Below are positions 7,978 through 16,996 of a stretch of 47,147 nt of DNA, piece by piece (the first letter of the stretch is position 1; the number at the start of each line of letters is the position of its first letter). The stretch is from JADJNW01 sp033761835 (lineage in GTDB: Bacteria > Bacteroidota > Bacteroidia > Chitinophagales > Saprospiraceae). The translations under genes were made by a program, and so were the position numbers. The stretch lies in the NCBI GenBank assembly GCA_033761835.1, contig JANRME010000288.1, forward strand, positions 1 to 47,147. The letters are read 5' to 3'. The notes under the pieces were generated by a model that worked only from the letters and a program-made list of their open reading frames with translations, was not told the origin of the DNA and ran no database searches.

Positions 7978-9264
7978 CTAAACGACCTCTTTTACTTCCT
8001 TCAAAATCAATTGATTGCGTTCGGGTCCGGTAGAAACCATCGTAATTGGCACACCTATTAAATCTTCTAATTTTTCCAAATATGATCTTGCGGCAAGTGG
8101 CAGGTCGTCATAATCCGAAGCATTTTCCAAGGATTGCTGCCAGCCGGGAAAAGATTTATAAACGGGTTCGATGTTAAAATCGCATAAATCGTAAGGCAAC
8201 TGGTCAGAAATTTTGCCATCGTAGCGATAAGCTGTCGCTGCTTCTATTGTATTAAAAATATTTAATACATCTATCTTCGTTATTACCAATTGAGTAACGC
8301 CATTTAGCATGATCGTGTAGCGCAATTGTGGCAAGTCAATCCAACCACAGCGGCGCGGACGGCCTGTCGTAGCGCCGAATTCCTGCCCTTCTTTGCGCAG
8401 CAATTCGCCTGTTTCATTTTCCAATTCGGTCGGGAAAGGCCCAGAACCCACGCGGGTACAATACGCTTTGGTAATGCCGATGACCTGACCAATTTTATCC
8501 GGCGCGACACCTAATCCTGTGCAAACCCCAGCGGTGATGGTATTCGAGGAAGTGACATAAGGATACGTGCCAAAATCAATATCGAGCATCGAGCCTTGTG
8601 CACCTTCCGCGAGAATGCGTTTGTCTTCGCTTAATGCTTTATTTATAAAATACTCACCATCAACGTGTTGTAATGACCGCAAATTCTCCAAGCTGGCGAA
8701 CCATTTTTCTTCTTCTGCTTCCAAATTAAAATCAATAGTAGGATATAATTGCATCAAAGTGAGGTGCTTAGCTTTGAGTGCTTCATATTTTTCCTGGAAA
8801 TTGGAGCGATTAATGTCGCCCACACGCAAGCCATTCCGGCCGGTTTTGTCCATGTACGTTGGGCCGATGCCTTTGAGCGTGGAACCAATCTTGGCGTGGC
8901 CTTTGGCGGCTTCAGAGGCAGCATCGAGTAAGCGATGGGTAGGCATAATCAGATGCGCTTTGCGTGCGACCAATAAGCGATTGCTATAATCTACGCCAAC
9001 TTCCCGAAGTGCATTCAATTCTTTTTGCAAAGTAATAGGGTCCAGCACGACGCCATTGCCGATGAGATTGATCAGATTTTCTCTAAAAATACCAGAAGGA
9101 ATAGTGTGTAAAACAAATTTTTTACCATCGAATTTTAAAGTATGCCCGGCATTTGGGCCGCCCTGAAAGCGGGCTACGATATCATATTGTGTTGCAAGAT
9201 AATCCACGATTTTACCTTTGCCCTCATCGCCCCATTGCAAGCCGAGTATCACATCAATTCTCAT
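7978..9264 (-). CDS. purA: Adenylosuccinate synthetase
   Basis: 428 residues, full length. The N-terminus IDVILGLQWGDEGKGKIVD is the GTP-binding glycine-rich loop with the catalytic Asp; FQGGPNAGHT, GIGPTYMDKTGR, ILAEGAQGSMLDIDFGTYPYVTSS and GRPRRCGWIDLPQLRYT are all present. The enzyme joins IMP and aspartate with GTP to make adenylosuccinate, the first committed step to AMP. Minus strand, downstream of fur but separated from it by 220 bp containing a terminator (9336-9369), so probably transcribed on its own. Stop is TAG at the expected family C-terminus. The long ORFs antisense to it are shadows. Confidence 0.97.
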   Translation of the reverse strand: MRIDVILGLQWGDEGKGKIVDYLATQYDIVARFQGGPNAGHTLKFDGKKFVLHTIPSGIFRENLINLIGNGVVLDPITLQKELNALREVGVDYSNRLLVARKAHLIMPTHRLLDAASEAAKGHAKIGSTLKGIGPTYMDKTGRNGLRVGDINRSNFQEKYEALKAKHLTLMQLYPTIDFNLEAEEEKWFASLENLRSLQHVDGEYFINKALSEDKRILAEGAQGSMLDIDFGTYPYVTSSNTITAGVCTGLGVAPDKIGQVIGITKAYCTRVGSGPFPTELENETGELLRKEGQEFGATTGRPRRCGWIDLPQLRYTIMLNGVTQLVITKIDVLNIFNTIEAATAYRYDGKISDQLPYDLCDFNIEPVYKSFPGWQQSLENASDYDDLPLAARSYLEKLEDLIGVPITMVSTGPERNQLILKEVKEVV

Positions 9265-9335
9265 ATATTTGTATTTGATAGTCAGGTGTTAATCAGTATT
9301 TTCGACGATTAACTATACCTGTAAAATTATAAAAA

Positions 9336-9369
9336 CCTAATGGACATTTTGGTGTTATTATCCATTAGG
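9336..9369 (-). terminator. Intrinsic terminator after fur
   Basis: Inverted repeat CCTAATGGA (9336-9344) / TCCATTAGG (9361-9369), nine perfect base pairs with a 16-base loop. On the minus strand the hairpin is followed by TTTTTATAATTTT, so it ends the fur transcript before purA. Confidence 0.75.
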
Positions 9370-9484
9370 CTTTATTTTAATATGATGAAAATTTTAAATC
9401 GCATGATTGCTTTTGTCCATCTTGAAAATTTTCAAAAAGCTTGCAAATTTAAAAAATAGAGCGCAAAAATAGGAGGTTTTGGAT

Positions 9485-9994
9485 TTAATTCTTTTGTGCG
9501 GCTTGCAAAGCGGCTGCTTTTTCTGAGGCTTGTTTCTTGTCACAAGCGCCATCGCATTGGCCATAAAGGTTCAGCGCGTGATGCGTCACTTTGAAGCCCA
9601 GCAGCTCGCCCATCATATTTTTGATTTGTTGAATACGTGGATCACAGAATTCCAGTACTTTACCACAGTCAACGCAGATCAAGTGGTCGTGCTGCTTGTA
9701 ACCGTAAGATTTTTCGTATTGCGCCAAATTTTTGCCAAACTGATGCTTTTTCACCAAATCGCAATTCACCAATAGTTCCAAAGTATTATAAACCGTGGCC
9801 CGGCTGACCCGATAGTTTTGGTTTTTCATATGGATATATAAGGCCTCTGCATCAAAATGATCGCTGCGCCGATAAATTTCTTCCAGGATGGCAAAGCGCT
9901 CCGGCGTTTTCCGAAAACCAGCCGTTTCCAGATGCGAAGCAAAAATATTCTTCACTTCCTTGATAATCTCCTCCTGATTCCTATGAGTTGACAT
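9485..9994 (-). CDS. fur: Fur-family metalloregulator
   Basis: 169 residues. A winged-helix domain (FRKTPERFAILEEIYRRSDHF, then SRATVYNTLELLVNCDLV) is followed by the metal-binding dimerisation domain with HDHLICVDCGKVLEF. The CxxC plus a C-terminal CDGAC pair form a structural zinc site; His/Glu ligands (YKQHDH, THHALNLYGQC) suit the regulatory site. Bacteroidota genomes carry several Fur/PerR/Zur paralogues; the Tyr in YGYKQHDH and overall form suggest Fur, but PerR cannot be excluded. A charged Ala/Lys-rich tail ends the protein. Start is 36 bp after the rel stop, so it is likely in one operon with rel; a terminator follows. Confidence 0.85.
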   Translation of the reverse strand: MSTHRNQEEIIKEVKNIFASHLETAGFRKTPERFAILEEIYRRSDHFDAEALYIHMKNQNYRVSRATVYNTLELLVNCDLVKKHQFGKNLAQYEKSYGYKQHDHLICVDCGKVLEFCDPRIQQIKNMMGELLGFKVTHHALNLYGQCDGACDKKQASEKAAALQAAQKN

Positions 9995-10030
9995 TATAAA
10001 CTAATTTTATCTTCACCAAATCACTGTATA

Positions 10031-12280
10031 TCATTCATCTATTCTCGTAACACTTGATACTTGCTCTAAGTTTTCCAGATTGCGGATGACCGTATTTAAT
10101 TGCTCGGTATTGGCTACCATCAACGTGATTTTGCCTTCAAAATAGCCTTCATTACCTGCAATAGACATCGAGCGAATATTCAAACCAAGATTATTTGACA
10201 CTTCCTGCGTGATTTTTTGAATAATGCCGGGACCATCGTCAATGCCAACGACCAAAAGTGTTGTTGTAAAACTTACTTCACCTGTGCCTGCTTCTTTCCA
10301 ATCGGCTTTCATAATGCGATAGCCGTAATTCGCCATCAAATTGGTCGCATTTGGACAGGTAGTGCGGTGTATTTTCAAACCAGCATTTGCAGTCAAATAA
10401 GCAAAAATATCGTCGCCCGGCACAGGATTGCAGCAGGTCGCCAAAGAATACTCGAAGCGCTCCGCCGACTCACCGTTAATGGTTAACCGTGCTTTACCAT
10501 CGAATTTTTTGCGAATAGGCTTGGCGGCATCGGTTGATTTGCCATCGTCGGTGCTTTTTATAGCAACTTCGTGCTGAATTTCTACCAATTTGCCGTTTTC
10601 GGCTTTAAAACGCTTGAAAATATCAGCAATACCTAGCTTACCTTCAGCGATTTTGAAATACAATTCCGCGTGTGAAGGGTAATTGTAATACTTCACCAAT
10701 AACTCCACACTTTCCTCAAAGTCCACCTTTAGGTTTTTCAACTTACGCTCCAGCGCTTCTTTTCCAATTTCGCCCTTCTTGCGCATCTCCTCCTTCATCA
10801 CCGAGCGAATTTTACCTTTTGCCTTGCCCGTGACCACCCATTTGAGCCATTCCTCGCTGGGTTTTTGGTTGCGCTCTGTTTCGATGCTGACCTGATCGCC
10901 GTTTTGCAAGGTATAGCCCATCGGCACGAGCTTTTTATTCACTTTGATGGCGCGGCAATGATAACCCAAATCGGTGTGAATGCTGAAGGCAAAATCCAGT
11001 GCTGTCGCGCCTTTCGGCAATATTTTCAACTCGCCTTTTGGCGTATAAACATATACTTCTTCATTGAAAAGGCTATTGGATTTGAAATCCCAGAGGAATT
11101 CTACGGCATCGCTGGTTGGGTCTTCGAGCGTTTCCCGAACACTATCCAACCAACGCTCATATACATCTGGCTGATTATTAACACCTTTATACTTCCAATG
11201 CGCCGCAAAACCACGCTCTGCGATTTCGTCCATGCGCGCCGAGCGGATTTGCACTTCCACATAACGCCCCTTCGGGCCAATCACAGTTGTATGCAAAGAC
11301 TCATAACCATTGGATTTTGGCACGGTAATCCAGTCTTTTAGCCTTTCCGGCAATGGTCGGTGTACATCGGTCACAATCGAATACGCCTGCCAGCAATAGA
11401 GTTTTTCTTTATCTAAAGGCACATCGAGGATCACGCGCACCGCAAAAAGGTCATAAATCTCCTCAAAAGGCACCTGTTTTTTCTTGATTTTATTAAAAAT
11501 TGAATAAATAGACTTGGGCCGGCCAAAGATTTTATAAGGTATGCCTAACTCTTTTAAGCGATAGTCCAAAGGTTTAATAAATTCGCTGATGTAGCGGTTG
11601 CGTTCGCGTTTGGTTTGTTGTAGTTTTGATGCAATATCATGATAGGCCTCCGGATCGGTAATTTTCATACACAAATCCAGAAACTCAGTCTTGAAATTGT
11701 ACAAACCCAAGCGATGCGCCAGAGGCGCATATATATAACTCGTTTCAGCTGCGATTTTCAATTGCTTGTGGCGAGGCATCGAGCCGAGTGTACGCATATT
11801 GTGTAGCCGATCCGCCATTTTGATGAGTACTACGCGGACATCATCGACCAACGTACTCAGTACTTTTCGGAAATTCTCAGCCTGAGGGCTTTCAGCGTTG
11901 TAGGCACTGTCCAGTTTGGTCAAGCCATCTACAATTTTAGCCACCCGTTCACCAAATCGCTCTTTGATTTCATCCAGTTTAATCGAAGTATCTTCTACTA
12001 CATCGTGCAGCAAGGCCGCCACAATGGCAGTAGGGCCCAGTCCAATCTCCTCCGCACAAATCGTCGCTACTGCAATTGGATGCAAAATATAAGGCTCGCC
12101 CGACTTACGGCGCTGGGTTTTGTGGGCTTCCACTGCCAGTTCGTAAGCCATACGAATATGCTGCCGATCTTCATTATCCAATTCACTTTTAATTGAACGC
12201 AGGAGCTTTCGGTACGCATTCTGGATCAGTCTTTCTTCGGGTTGTTGTTTCAACAACGGTACGTCGGTCGTAATGGTCAT
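10031..12280 (-). CDS. Bifunctional (p)ppGpp synthetase/hydrolase (Rel/SpoT)
   Basis: 749 residues with the full long-RSH domain order. HD hydrolase: HPIAVATICAEEIGLG and ALLHDVVEDT near residues 50-95, RLHNMRTLGSMP near 160. Synthetase: FGRPKSIYSIFNKI, DLFAVRVILD, SLHTTVIGPKGRYVEVQIR and AERGFAAHWKYK. TGS: VYVYTPKGELKILPKGATALDFAF near 410. RIS/zinc-finger-like: LATCCNPVPGDDIFAYLT near 610. C-terminal ACT domain. Both the HD and synthetase motifs look intact, so it should both make and degrade (p)ppGpp in the stringent response. Leads a probable rel-fur operon; its long leader contains a quasi-palindromic spacer (12314-12406). Confidence 0.95.
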   Translation of the reverse strand: MTITTDVPLLKQQPEERLIQNAYRKLLRSIKSELDNEDRQHIRMAYELAVEAHKTQRRKSGEPYILHPIAVATICAEEIGLGPTAIVAALLHDVVEDTSIKLDEIKERFGERVAKIVDGLTKLDSAYNAESPQAENFRKVLSTLVDDVRVVLIKMADRLHNMRTLGSMPRHKQLKIAAETSYIYAPLAHRLGLYNFKTEFLDLCMKITDPEAYHDIASKLQQTKRERNRYISEFIKPLDYRLKELGIPYKIFGRPKSIYSIFNKIKKKQVPFEEIYDLFAVRVILDVPLDKEKLYCWQAYSIVTDVHRPLPERLKDWITVPKSNGYESLHTTVIGPKGRYVEVQIRSARMDEIAERGFAAHWKYKGVNNQPDVYERWLDSVRETLEDPTSDAVEFLWDFKSNSLFNEEVYVYTPKGELKILPKGATALDFAFSIHTDLGYHCRAIKVNKKLVPMGYTLQNGDQVSIETERNQKPSEEWLKWVVTGKAKGKIRSVMKEEMRKKGEIGKEALERKLKNLKVDFEESVELLVKYYNYPSHAELYFKIAEGKLGIADIFKRFKAENGKLVEIQHEVAIKSTDDGKSTDAAKPIRKKFDGKARLTINGESAERFEYSLATCCNPVPGDDIFAYLTANAGLKIHRTTCPNATNLMANYGYRIMKADWKEAGTGEVSFTTTLLVVGIDDGPGIIQKITQEVSNNLGLNIRSMSIAGNEGYFEGKITLMVANTEQLNTVIRNLENLEQVSSVTRIDE

Positions 12281-12313
12281 AACAATCCTGCTTTTTAATA
12301 TTCATGGGAATGT

Positions 12314-12406
12314 GTTGGAAGTTGGATGTTAGATATTTAGATATTAGAAGAATATTTCTTGTTTTGTGTCGTCATCTAATGTCTAAAGTCCATCATCTAA
12401 AGTCTT
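12314..12406. repeat. Quasi-palindromic low-complexity spacer (rel leader)
   Basis: Left half is built of reiterated GTTGGATGTTAGATATTTAGAT words, right half of CATCTAATGTCTAAAGTCCAT words; the halves are roughly complementary. The element lies in the untranslated leader of rel, between a possible -7 box (12460-12467) and the start codon. Confidence 0.5.
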
Positions 12407-12459
12407 AATAATTTTATACGGAACGAATTCGTGTTTGTTTTACAAAAAGGGTCATTGTA

Positions 12460-12467
12460 CAAATCTA
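12460..12467 (-). promoter_or_regulatory. Candidate -7 box for rel-fur
   Basis: CAAATCTA on the plus strand reads TAGATTTG on the minus strand, a perfect TAnnTTTG Bacteroidota -7 box about 180 bp upstream of the rel start. No clear -33 TTTG was found at the right spacing, so this is tentative. Confidence 0.35.
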
Positions 12468-12556
12468 AAACAAAAATTCGGTTCATCATGTACACTTATA
12501 CGATTTTGATTTTATAAAATCAGCATTTTAAATGGCTTTTTTCCTGAAAAAGATTG

Positions 12557-12564
12557 TATCTTTG
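12557..12564 (+). promoter_or_regulatory. Promoter -7 box for tRNA-Leu
   Basis: TATCTTTG exactly matches the Bacteroidota TAnnTTTG box, about 75 bases before the mature tRNA. The -33 region is T-rich but lacks a clean TTG. Confidence 0.6.
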
Positions 12565-12639
12565 CAATCGCTTTTCAAAAAAGGGTTTTAGAAATTAGAA
12601 AATACGAAGTACGCTTTTGCTTTTCATCCAAATCTGAAT

Positions 12640-12721
12640 GCGGATATGGCGAAATTGGTAGACGCGCTAGACTTAGGATCTAGTGCCGCAAGGCGTGGGG
12701 GTTCGAGTCCCTCTATCCGCA
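12640..12721 (+). tRNA. tRNA-Leu (anticodon UAG)
   Basis: Cloverleaf of 82 bases: acceptor GCGGATA pairs with TATCCGC plus discriminator A; anticodon stem CTAGA/TCTAG encloses loop CTTAGGA, giving anticodon UAG (reads CUA/CUG); a long class II variable arm (TGCCGCAAGGCGT) follows, as expected for leucine; T arm GGGGGTTCGAGTCCCTC. The CCA end is not encoded. It stands alone between rel and tig. Confidence 0.95.
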
Positions 12722-12733
12722 CTTTTGAAAGTC

Positions 12734-12805
12734 AAAATGTAAAACGCTCAATGCAAAATGTAAATAAGGATTAGCGGCTCTACATTTTACCTTCATATTT
12801 TAAAA
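12734..12805. repeat. Quasi-palindromic spacer between tRNA-Leu and tig
   Basis: AAAATGTAAA words on the left (two copies) face CTACATTTTACC and ATATTTTAAAAC on the right, which read as the complement. It could fold downstream of the tRNA and act as its terminator, but there is no clean T-tract. Confidence 0.4.
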
Positions 12806-12986
12806 CAAAAATCAGCGCCAACAAGTTGTGCCTCAAGCGATTCGTATAGATTATGCTCGTGCTTTGATTTGAATTGACCCGACACAGCGAGAACTTGAAA
12901 CATCAAACAGAAACTTCAAACATATAAACTTTTTCCCATCAAATAATGTATCATCCTTTTGTTCAAAATCATCAATATATAGTTTT

Positions 12987-14405
12987 ATGCCCAAGATAGA
13001 AAAAGAAGCCATTGACGCGCTGAATGCAACGGTCACCGTTACGATTGAAAAAGAGGATTACGAAGCGCAGTTTGAAGAAGAACTGCAAAAATATCGCAAA
13101 AATGTCAGTCTTAAAGGCTTCCGCAAAGGCAAAACCCCTGCCAATGTGCTACGCAAAATGTACGGCAAAAGCGTTTTAGCTGAGGTGATTGATAAAATGG
13201 TGCAAAAGGAAATCTTTGGCTATATCGAAGATCAAAAAATAGAAATTCTGGGGCAACCGCTGCCCTCAGAAGACAATATTCCGAACGACCTGGATGTAAA
13301 GGATTTACAGGACTTTGTGTTTAAATTTGATCTTGGTATCGCGCCACAATTTGAATTGAAGGGCATCTCGCCCGAAGATACATACGAACGTTATGCAGTG
13401 GAAATACCGGCTAATTTAGTGGAGGAGGACTTTGCTGGCTTACGCGCGCGCATGGGCGAGCGTGTCTCGGCGGAAGGTAATATTCAAGAGGGCGATTTTG
13501 TGAAATTTGACGCAAAGGAATTGGCCGGTGATGCGTTGAAGGAAGGTGGTTTAGAGACTAATTTTGAGATTCCTATGAATGAAATTCAAAACGAGTCTTT
13601 TAAAGCTGAGCTGTTTACCAAAAAGATAGGCGACACGCTCCGCGCCAATATTTATGAGCTTTTCAACGAACCTGATGAGCATTATATCCGCCATCATTTA
13701 CTTAAATTAGATCACGATGATCACGATACGCAGATCGGGCAGGAGTTTGAACTCACCATCGCCGAGGCTTCGCGTTATGAGGCTTCGGAATTAAATCAGG
13801 ATTTTTTTGACAAAGCTTTTGGACCAGGGAAAGTGAGCAACGAGGAAGAAGCCAAAGCAGAAATCCGCAAAGACATTGAGGTTTTTTACAATAAACAAGC
13901 CGATGCACTTTTGTTCCGCGACATTCAGGAGCGCCTGATGGAAGTGAATGAATTGCCATTGCCTGATGGTTTTCTGAAGCGCTGGCTGAAAGCTGCTAAT
14001 GAAAAGTTGAGCGACGAAATGATCGAGCGTGATTACGAAACCTTTGCCAAAAACCTGAAATGGACGCTGCTGAAAAACAAACTTTCCCGTCATTTTGATA
14101 TTGACATTAGTGAACAGGATATTCGGGAATCCTTTGCGCAGCGCGTGCGCGAGTATTTCGGCTCTTACGGAATGCCAGATTTAGTAGATGCTGCGGTGGA
14201 TCGTTTGATGAAAGATCAAAAACAAATCAACGAAGTGTACGAAGATTTGTTAGTGGATAAACTGCATGAGGCGATCACTGGAATTGTAACACTTGTGCCA
14301 AAACCAATTGAACGCGAAGCATTTATGGGGGTACTTGAAGAAGCCCGCGCCAAGGCTCGCGTTGAGCAGGAATCGCCTGTGATGGACTTGGAAGAGGAGG
14401 AGTAG
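12987..14405 (+). CDS. tig: Trigger factor
   Basis: 472 residues. The N-terminal ribosome-binding domain carries the signature KGFRKGKTPANVLRKMYG near residues 42-60, which docks to ribosomal protein uL23. The middle portion (about 150-245) is a diverged peptidyl-prolyl isomerase-like domain (EGDFVKFDAKEL), and the alpha-helical C-terminal arms end in an acidic MDLEEEE tail. It is a ribosome-bound chaperone for nascent chains. It heads the classical tig-clpP-clpX block, though the 238-bp gap to clpP may hold a separate promoter. The stop TAG lies at the natural acidic C-terminus. Confidence 0.93.
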   Translation: MPKIEKEAIDALNATVTVTIEKEDYEAQFEEELQKYRKNVSLKGFRKGKTPANVLRKMYGKSVLAEVIDKMVQKEIFGYIEDQKIEILGQPLPSEDNIPNDLDVKDLQDFVFKFDLGIAPQFELKGISPEDTYERYAVEIPANLVEEDFAGLRARMGERVSAEGNIQEGDFVKFDAKELAGDALKEGGLETNFEIPMNEIQNESFKAELFTKKIGDTLRANIYELFNEPDEHYIRHHLLKLDHDDHDTQIGQEFELTIAEASRYEASELNQDFFDKAFGPGKVSNEEEAKAEIRKDIEVFYNKQADALLFRDIQERLMEVNELPLPDGFLKRWLKAANEKLSDEMIERDYETFAKNLKWTLLKNKLSRHFDIDISEQDIRESFAQRVREYFGSYGMPDLVDAAVDRLMKDQKQINEVYEDLLVDKLHEAITGIVTLVPKPIEREAFMGVLEEARAKARVEQESPVMDLEEEE

Positions 14406-14643
14406 AGTGGTAGAGAGAAAAGGAGGGGCGATGAGATATATTATAAAAAATAATAATTTGACAAAATAAAAAGTTCCCTTATGTACTGGGAATCTTTATT
14501 TTTGACGAATATTTGCCAATAGTTTATTGTGTTGAAAGACCTCATTCAACCAGAGCAAAGTCGAGTTGTTATTAATTTCGTATTACAAAACTGCAGTTTT
14601 TGACTTTTACGAACCAAGTAACAATTCACAAAAAACGAACCTT

Positions 14644-15351
14644 ATGTTTCACAAGGATGAATTCATGAAATATGCTACCGGCCACTTGGGCATGAGTAGT
14701 ATGCACTTAGAAAAGTACGCCGAGCAAAGCATGGCAACCATTCCCAATATTCAAGCGTTCACGCCTAATGTGATCGAAGAGCGCCAAATGAACATTATCG
14801 GCCTCGATGTATTCTCTCGTTTGATGATGGATCGCATTATCTTTTTGGGGGTAGCAATTAACGATTATGTTGCCAACGTAGTACAGGCGCAGTTGCTGTT
14901 CTTGCAATCTACCGACCCCAAGCGCGACATTCAGATTTATATCAACAGCCCAGGCGGCTCGGTTTTCTCTGGTTTGGGTATTTATGATACGATGCAATTT
15001 GTGTCGCCCGACGTGGGAACGATCTGCACGGGTATGGCGGCTTCTTTCGGGGCGGTTATATTAGCAGCCGGCACGAAAGGTAAGCGTACTTGCCTTCACC
15101 ACAGCCGTGTGATGATTCATCAGCCGCTGGGCGGAATGCAGGGACAATTGAGCGATATGGAAATTTACTACAAACTTGCCAAGAGCCAGCAAAAAGAATT
15201 GTACGACATCCTGAGTAACCATACCGGTCAGCCTTACGATAAAATTGAAAAAGATTGTGACCGCGACAATTGGATGACTTCGCAGGAAGCTAAGGAATAC
15301 GGCTTGATCGACGAAGTATTAGAAAGAAACCCGTCTAAAAAAGACGTATAA
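14644..15351 (+). CDS. clpP: ATP-dependent Clp protease proteolytic subunit
   Basis: About 235 residues from ATG 14644; an upstream start at 14566 would add 26 residues unlike the family and is rejected. Core features: IYINSPGGSVFSGLGIYDTMQ, the nucleophile Ser in GMAASFGAVILAAG, the catalytic His in HHSRVMIHQPLGG and the Asp in DRDNWMTSQEA. The N-terminal ~45 residues are longer than in E. coli mature ClpP and probably include a processed propeptide. Forms tetradecameric barrels with ClpX. Followed by a terminator at 15372-15406 and then clpX after 167 bp. Confidence 0.95.
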   Translation: MFHKDEFMKYATGHLGMSSMHLEKYAEQSMATIPNIQAFTPNVIEERQMNIIGLDVFSRLMMDRIIFLGVAINDYVANVVQAQLLFLQSTDPKRDIQIYINSPGGSVFSGLGIYDTMQFVSPDVGTICTGMAASFGAVILAAGTKGKRTCLHHSRVMIHQPLGGMQGQLSDMEIYYKLAKSQQKELYDILSNHTGQPYDKIEKDCDRDNWMTSQEAKEYGLIDEVLERNPSKKDV

Positions 15352-15371
15352 ACTTTTATAAACATCAACTG

Positions 15372-15406
15372 CCGGAGATGAGCATTCAACGAAGCAGCAT
15401 CTCCGG
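15372..15406 (+). terminator. Intrinsic terminator after clpP
   Basis: Stem CCGGAGATG (15372-15380) / CATCTCCGG (15398-15406), 17-base loop, then TTGTTTCTTTT. A nine-base-pair perfect stem with a T-rich tail, so clpX probably has its own promoter or depends on read-through. Confidence 0.75.
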
Positions 15407-15518
15407 TTGTTTCTTTTAGAAGTTAGAATAGAGAAGCCGGAAAAGAAGTTAGCGATTTTTATCATCTGACCCCTCTGTTCTGACTTTTTAAGAAAATAAA
15501 ACCAAAGCGGATAGTATA

Positions 15519-16769
15519 ATGCGACGTACCAACAACAAACAGAATTTTAGGTGTTCCTTTTGCGGAAAAGATAAATCCGAAGCCCTGATCCTCATTGCCG
15601 GTATCGAAGGCCATATTTGCGAAGCCTGTGTAGAACAAGCAGGTGAAATTATCGAAGAAGAATTGTACGGACGCAAGCGCTCGGATGCAAAAGGCGGGCG
15701 GCATTTTGTACTACCTGAAAACATTACGCCCCGCGACATTAAAGAACACCTCGATCAATACGTCATCGGACAGGACGATGCCAAAAAAGTCCTTTCTGTA
15801 GCAGTTTATAATCATTACAAACGCCTGCGCCAGCCCAAACACTCTGAAGTTGAAATCGAAAAATCCAATATTTTGTTTGTTGGGCAAACCGGTACGGGGA
15901 AAACCCTATTAGCCAAAACTATTGCTAAACTGCTTAATGTGCCTTTTGCGATTGTAGATGCGACGGTATTTACCGAAGCAGGCTATGTGGGCGAAGATGT
16001 AGAAAGTATTCTGAGTCGCTTGTTACAAGTATGCAATTATGATGTGTCGGCGGCAGAGCGTGGTATTGTTTACATAGATGAAATTGACAAAATTGCGCGC
16101 AAAAGTGATAATCCTTCCATCACGCGCGATGTATCGGGCGAAGGCGTGCAACAAGCGCTTCTGAAAATGCTCGAAGGCACCGAAGTCAACGTACCCCCGC
16201 AAGGCGGACGCAAGCATCCGGAGCAAAAATTGGTAAAGGTTAATACCGAAAATATCCTTTTCATTTGTGGCGGCGCATTTGATGGCATTGACAAAATCGT
16301 GGCTCGCCGCATCAATACTCAAGTGATTGGGTATAAATCAGAAGAAGTAAAATTCGATCGAGATAATTTATTACAATACATCAACCACCAGGATGTGCGC
16401 AAGTTTGGTTTAATTCCGGAGTTAATTGGCCGTTTGCCAGTACTCGCACACCTCGATCCATTGGATTTGGACGCTTTGAAGCGTATTTTGATTGAACCAA
16501 AAAATTCACTTATTCGCCAATACGAAAAACTCTTCGATCTGGAAAGCATCAAACTTTCTTTTACAGAAGATGCACTTGAATACATCGCTGAAAAAGCACT
16601 CGAATTCAACCTCGGCGCGCGTGGCTTGCGTTCCATTTGTGAGGCGATTATGACCGACGCGATGTTTGAATTGCCTTCACAAAACGAGGTGCGGTTATTT
16701 GAAATTTCGCGGCTCTACGCTGAAGAAAAACTCACGCGCTCTAAATTGGCGCAACTCAAAGCTGCTTAA
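15519..16769 (+). CDS. clpX: ATP-dependent Clp protease ATP-binding subunit
   Basis: 416 residues. An N-terminal C4 zinc-binding domain (FRCSFCGKDKSEA ... HICEACVEQA) is followed by the AAA+ module: Walker A GQTGTGKTLLAKTIA, pore loop AGYVGEDVES, Walker B IVYIDEIDKIA, RKH loop GGRKHPEQK, sensor-1 ENILFICGGAF, arginine-finger region RFGLIPELIGRLPV-like and sensor-2 NLGARGLRSICE. ClpX unfolds substrates and feeds them to ClpP. Convergent with the DUF2807 gene; a quasi-palindrome lies between. Confidence 0.97.
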   Translation: MRRTNNKQNFRCSFCGKDKSEALILIAGIEGHICEACVEQAGEIIEEELYGRKRSDAKGGRHFVLPENITPRDIKEHLDQYVIGQDDAKKVLSVAVYNHYKRLRQPKHSEVEIEKSNILFVGQTGTGKTLLAKTIAKLLNVPFAIVDATVFTEAGYVGEDVESILSRLLQVCNYDVSAAERGIVYIDEIDKIARKSDNPSITRDVSGEGVQQALLKMLEGTEVNVPPQGGRKHPEQKLVKVNTENILFICGGAFDGIDKIVARRINTQVIGYKSEEVKFDRDNLLQYINHQDVRKFGLIPELIGRLPVLAHLDPLDLDALKRILIEPKNSLIRQYEKLFDLESIKLSFTEDALEYIAEKALEFNLGARGLRSICEAIMTDAMFELPSQNEVRLFEISRLYAEEKLTRSKLAQLKAA

Positions 16770-16822
16770 ATATTTGTTTGTAAGTATGAAAACAAATTTA
16801 AGTTAAGTGAACCTTGAAAAAT

Positions 16823-16908
16823 AGACAGGATACCAGGATAAGCAGCAATGTGCTTAGAGCAAAGATTTGGGGCGCCAAAAATTCCCGATCATCCTAAGAA
16901 TCCTGTCT
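16823..16908. repeat. Quasi-palindromic spacer between convergent clpX and DUF2807 genes
   Basis: Left arm AGACAGGATACCAGGAT (16823-16839) pairs imperfectly with right arm ATCCTAAGAATCCTGTCT (16891-16908). Each arm is itself a repeat of a GGAT/ATCC word. It may serve as a bidirectional terminator. Confidence 0.5.
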
Positions 16909-16996
16909 GTATAAAATTTATTTTGTCTTTTTGCTTTATCAAAAAAAGATACAGATACCAGATCCTCCATCAATTCGCTAATGCTTTAAGTTCAAC

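Noticed and set aside
8567..8989. Plus-strand ORF of 140 aa antisense to purA
   Set aside because: Shadow of the highly conserved purA; no family features.
10865..11341. Plus-strand ORF of 158 aa antisense to rel
   Set aside because: Lies over the conserved TGS/synthetase region of rel and has no recognisable domain.
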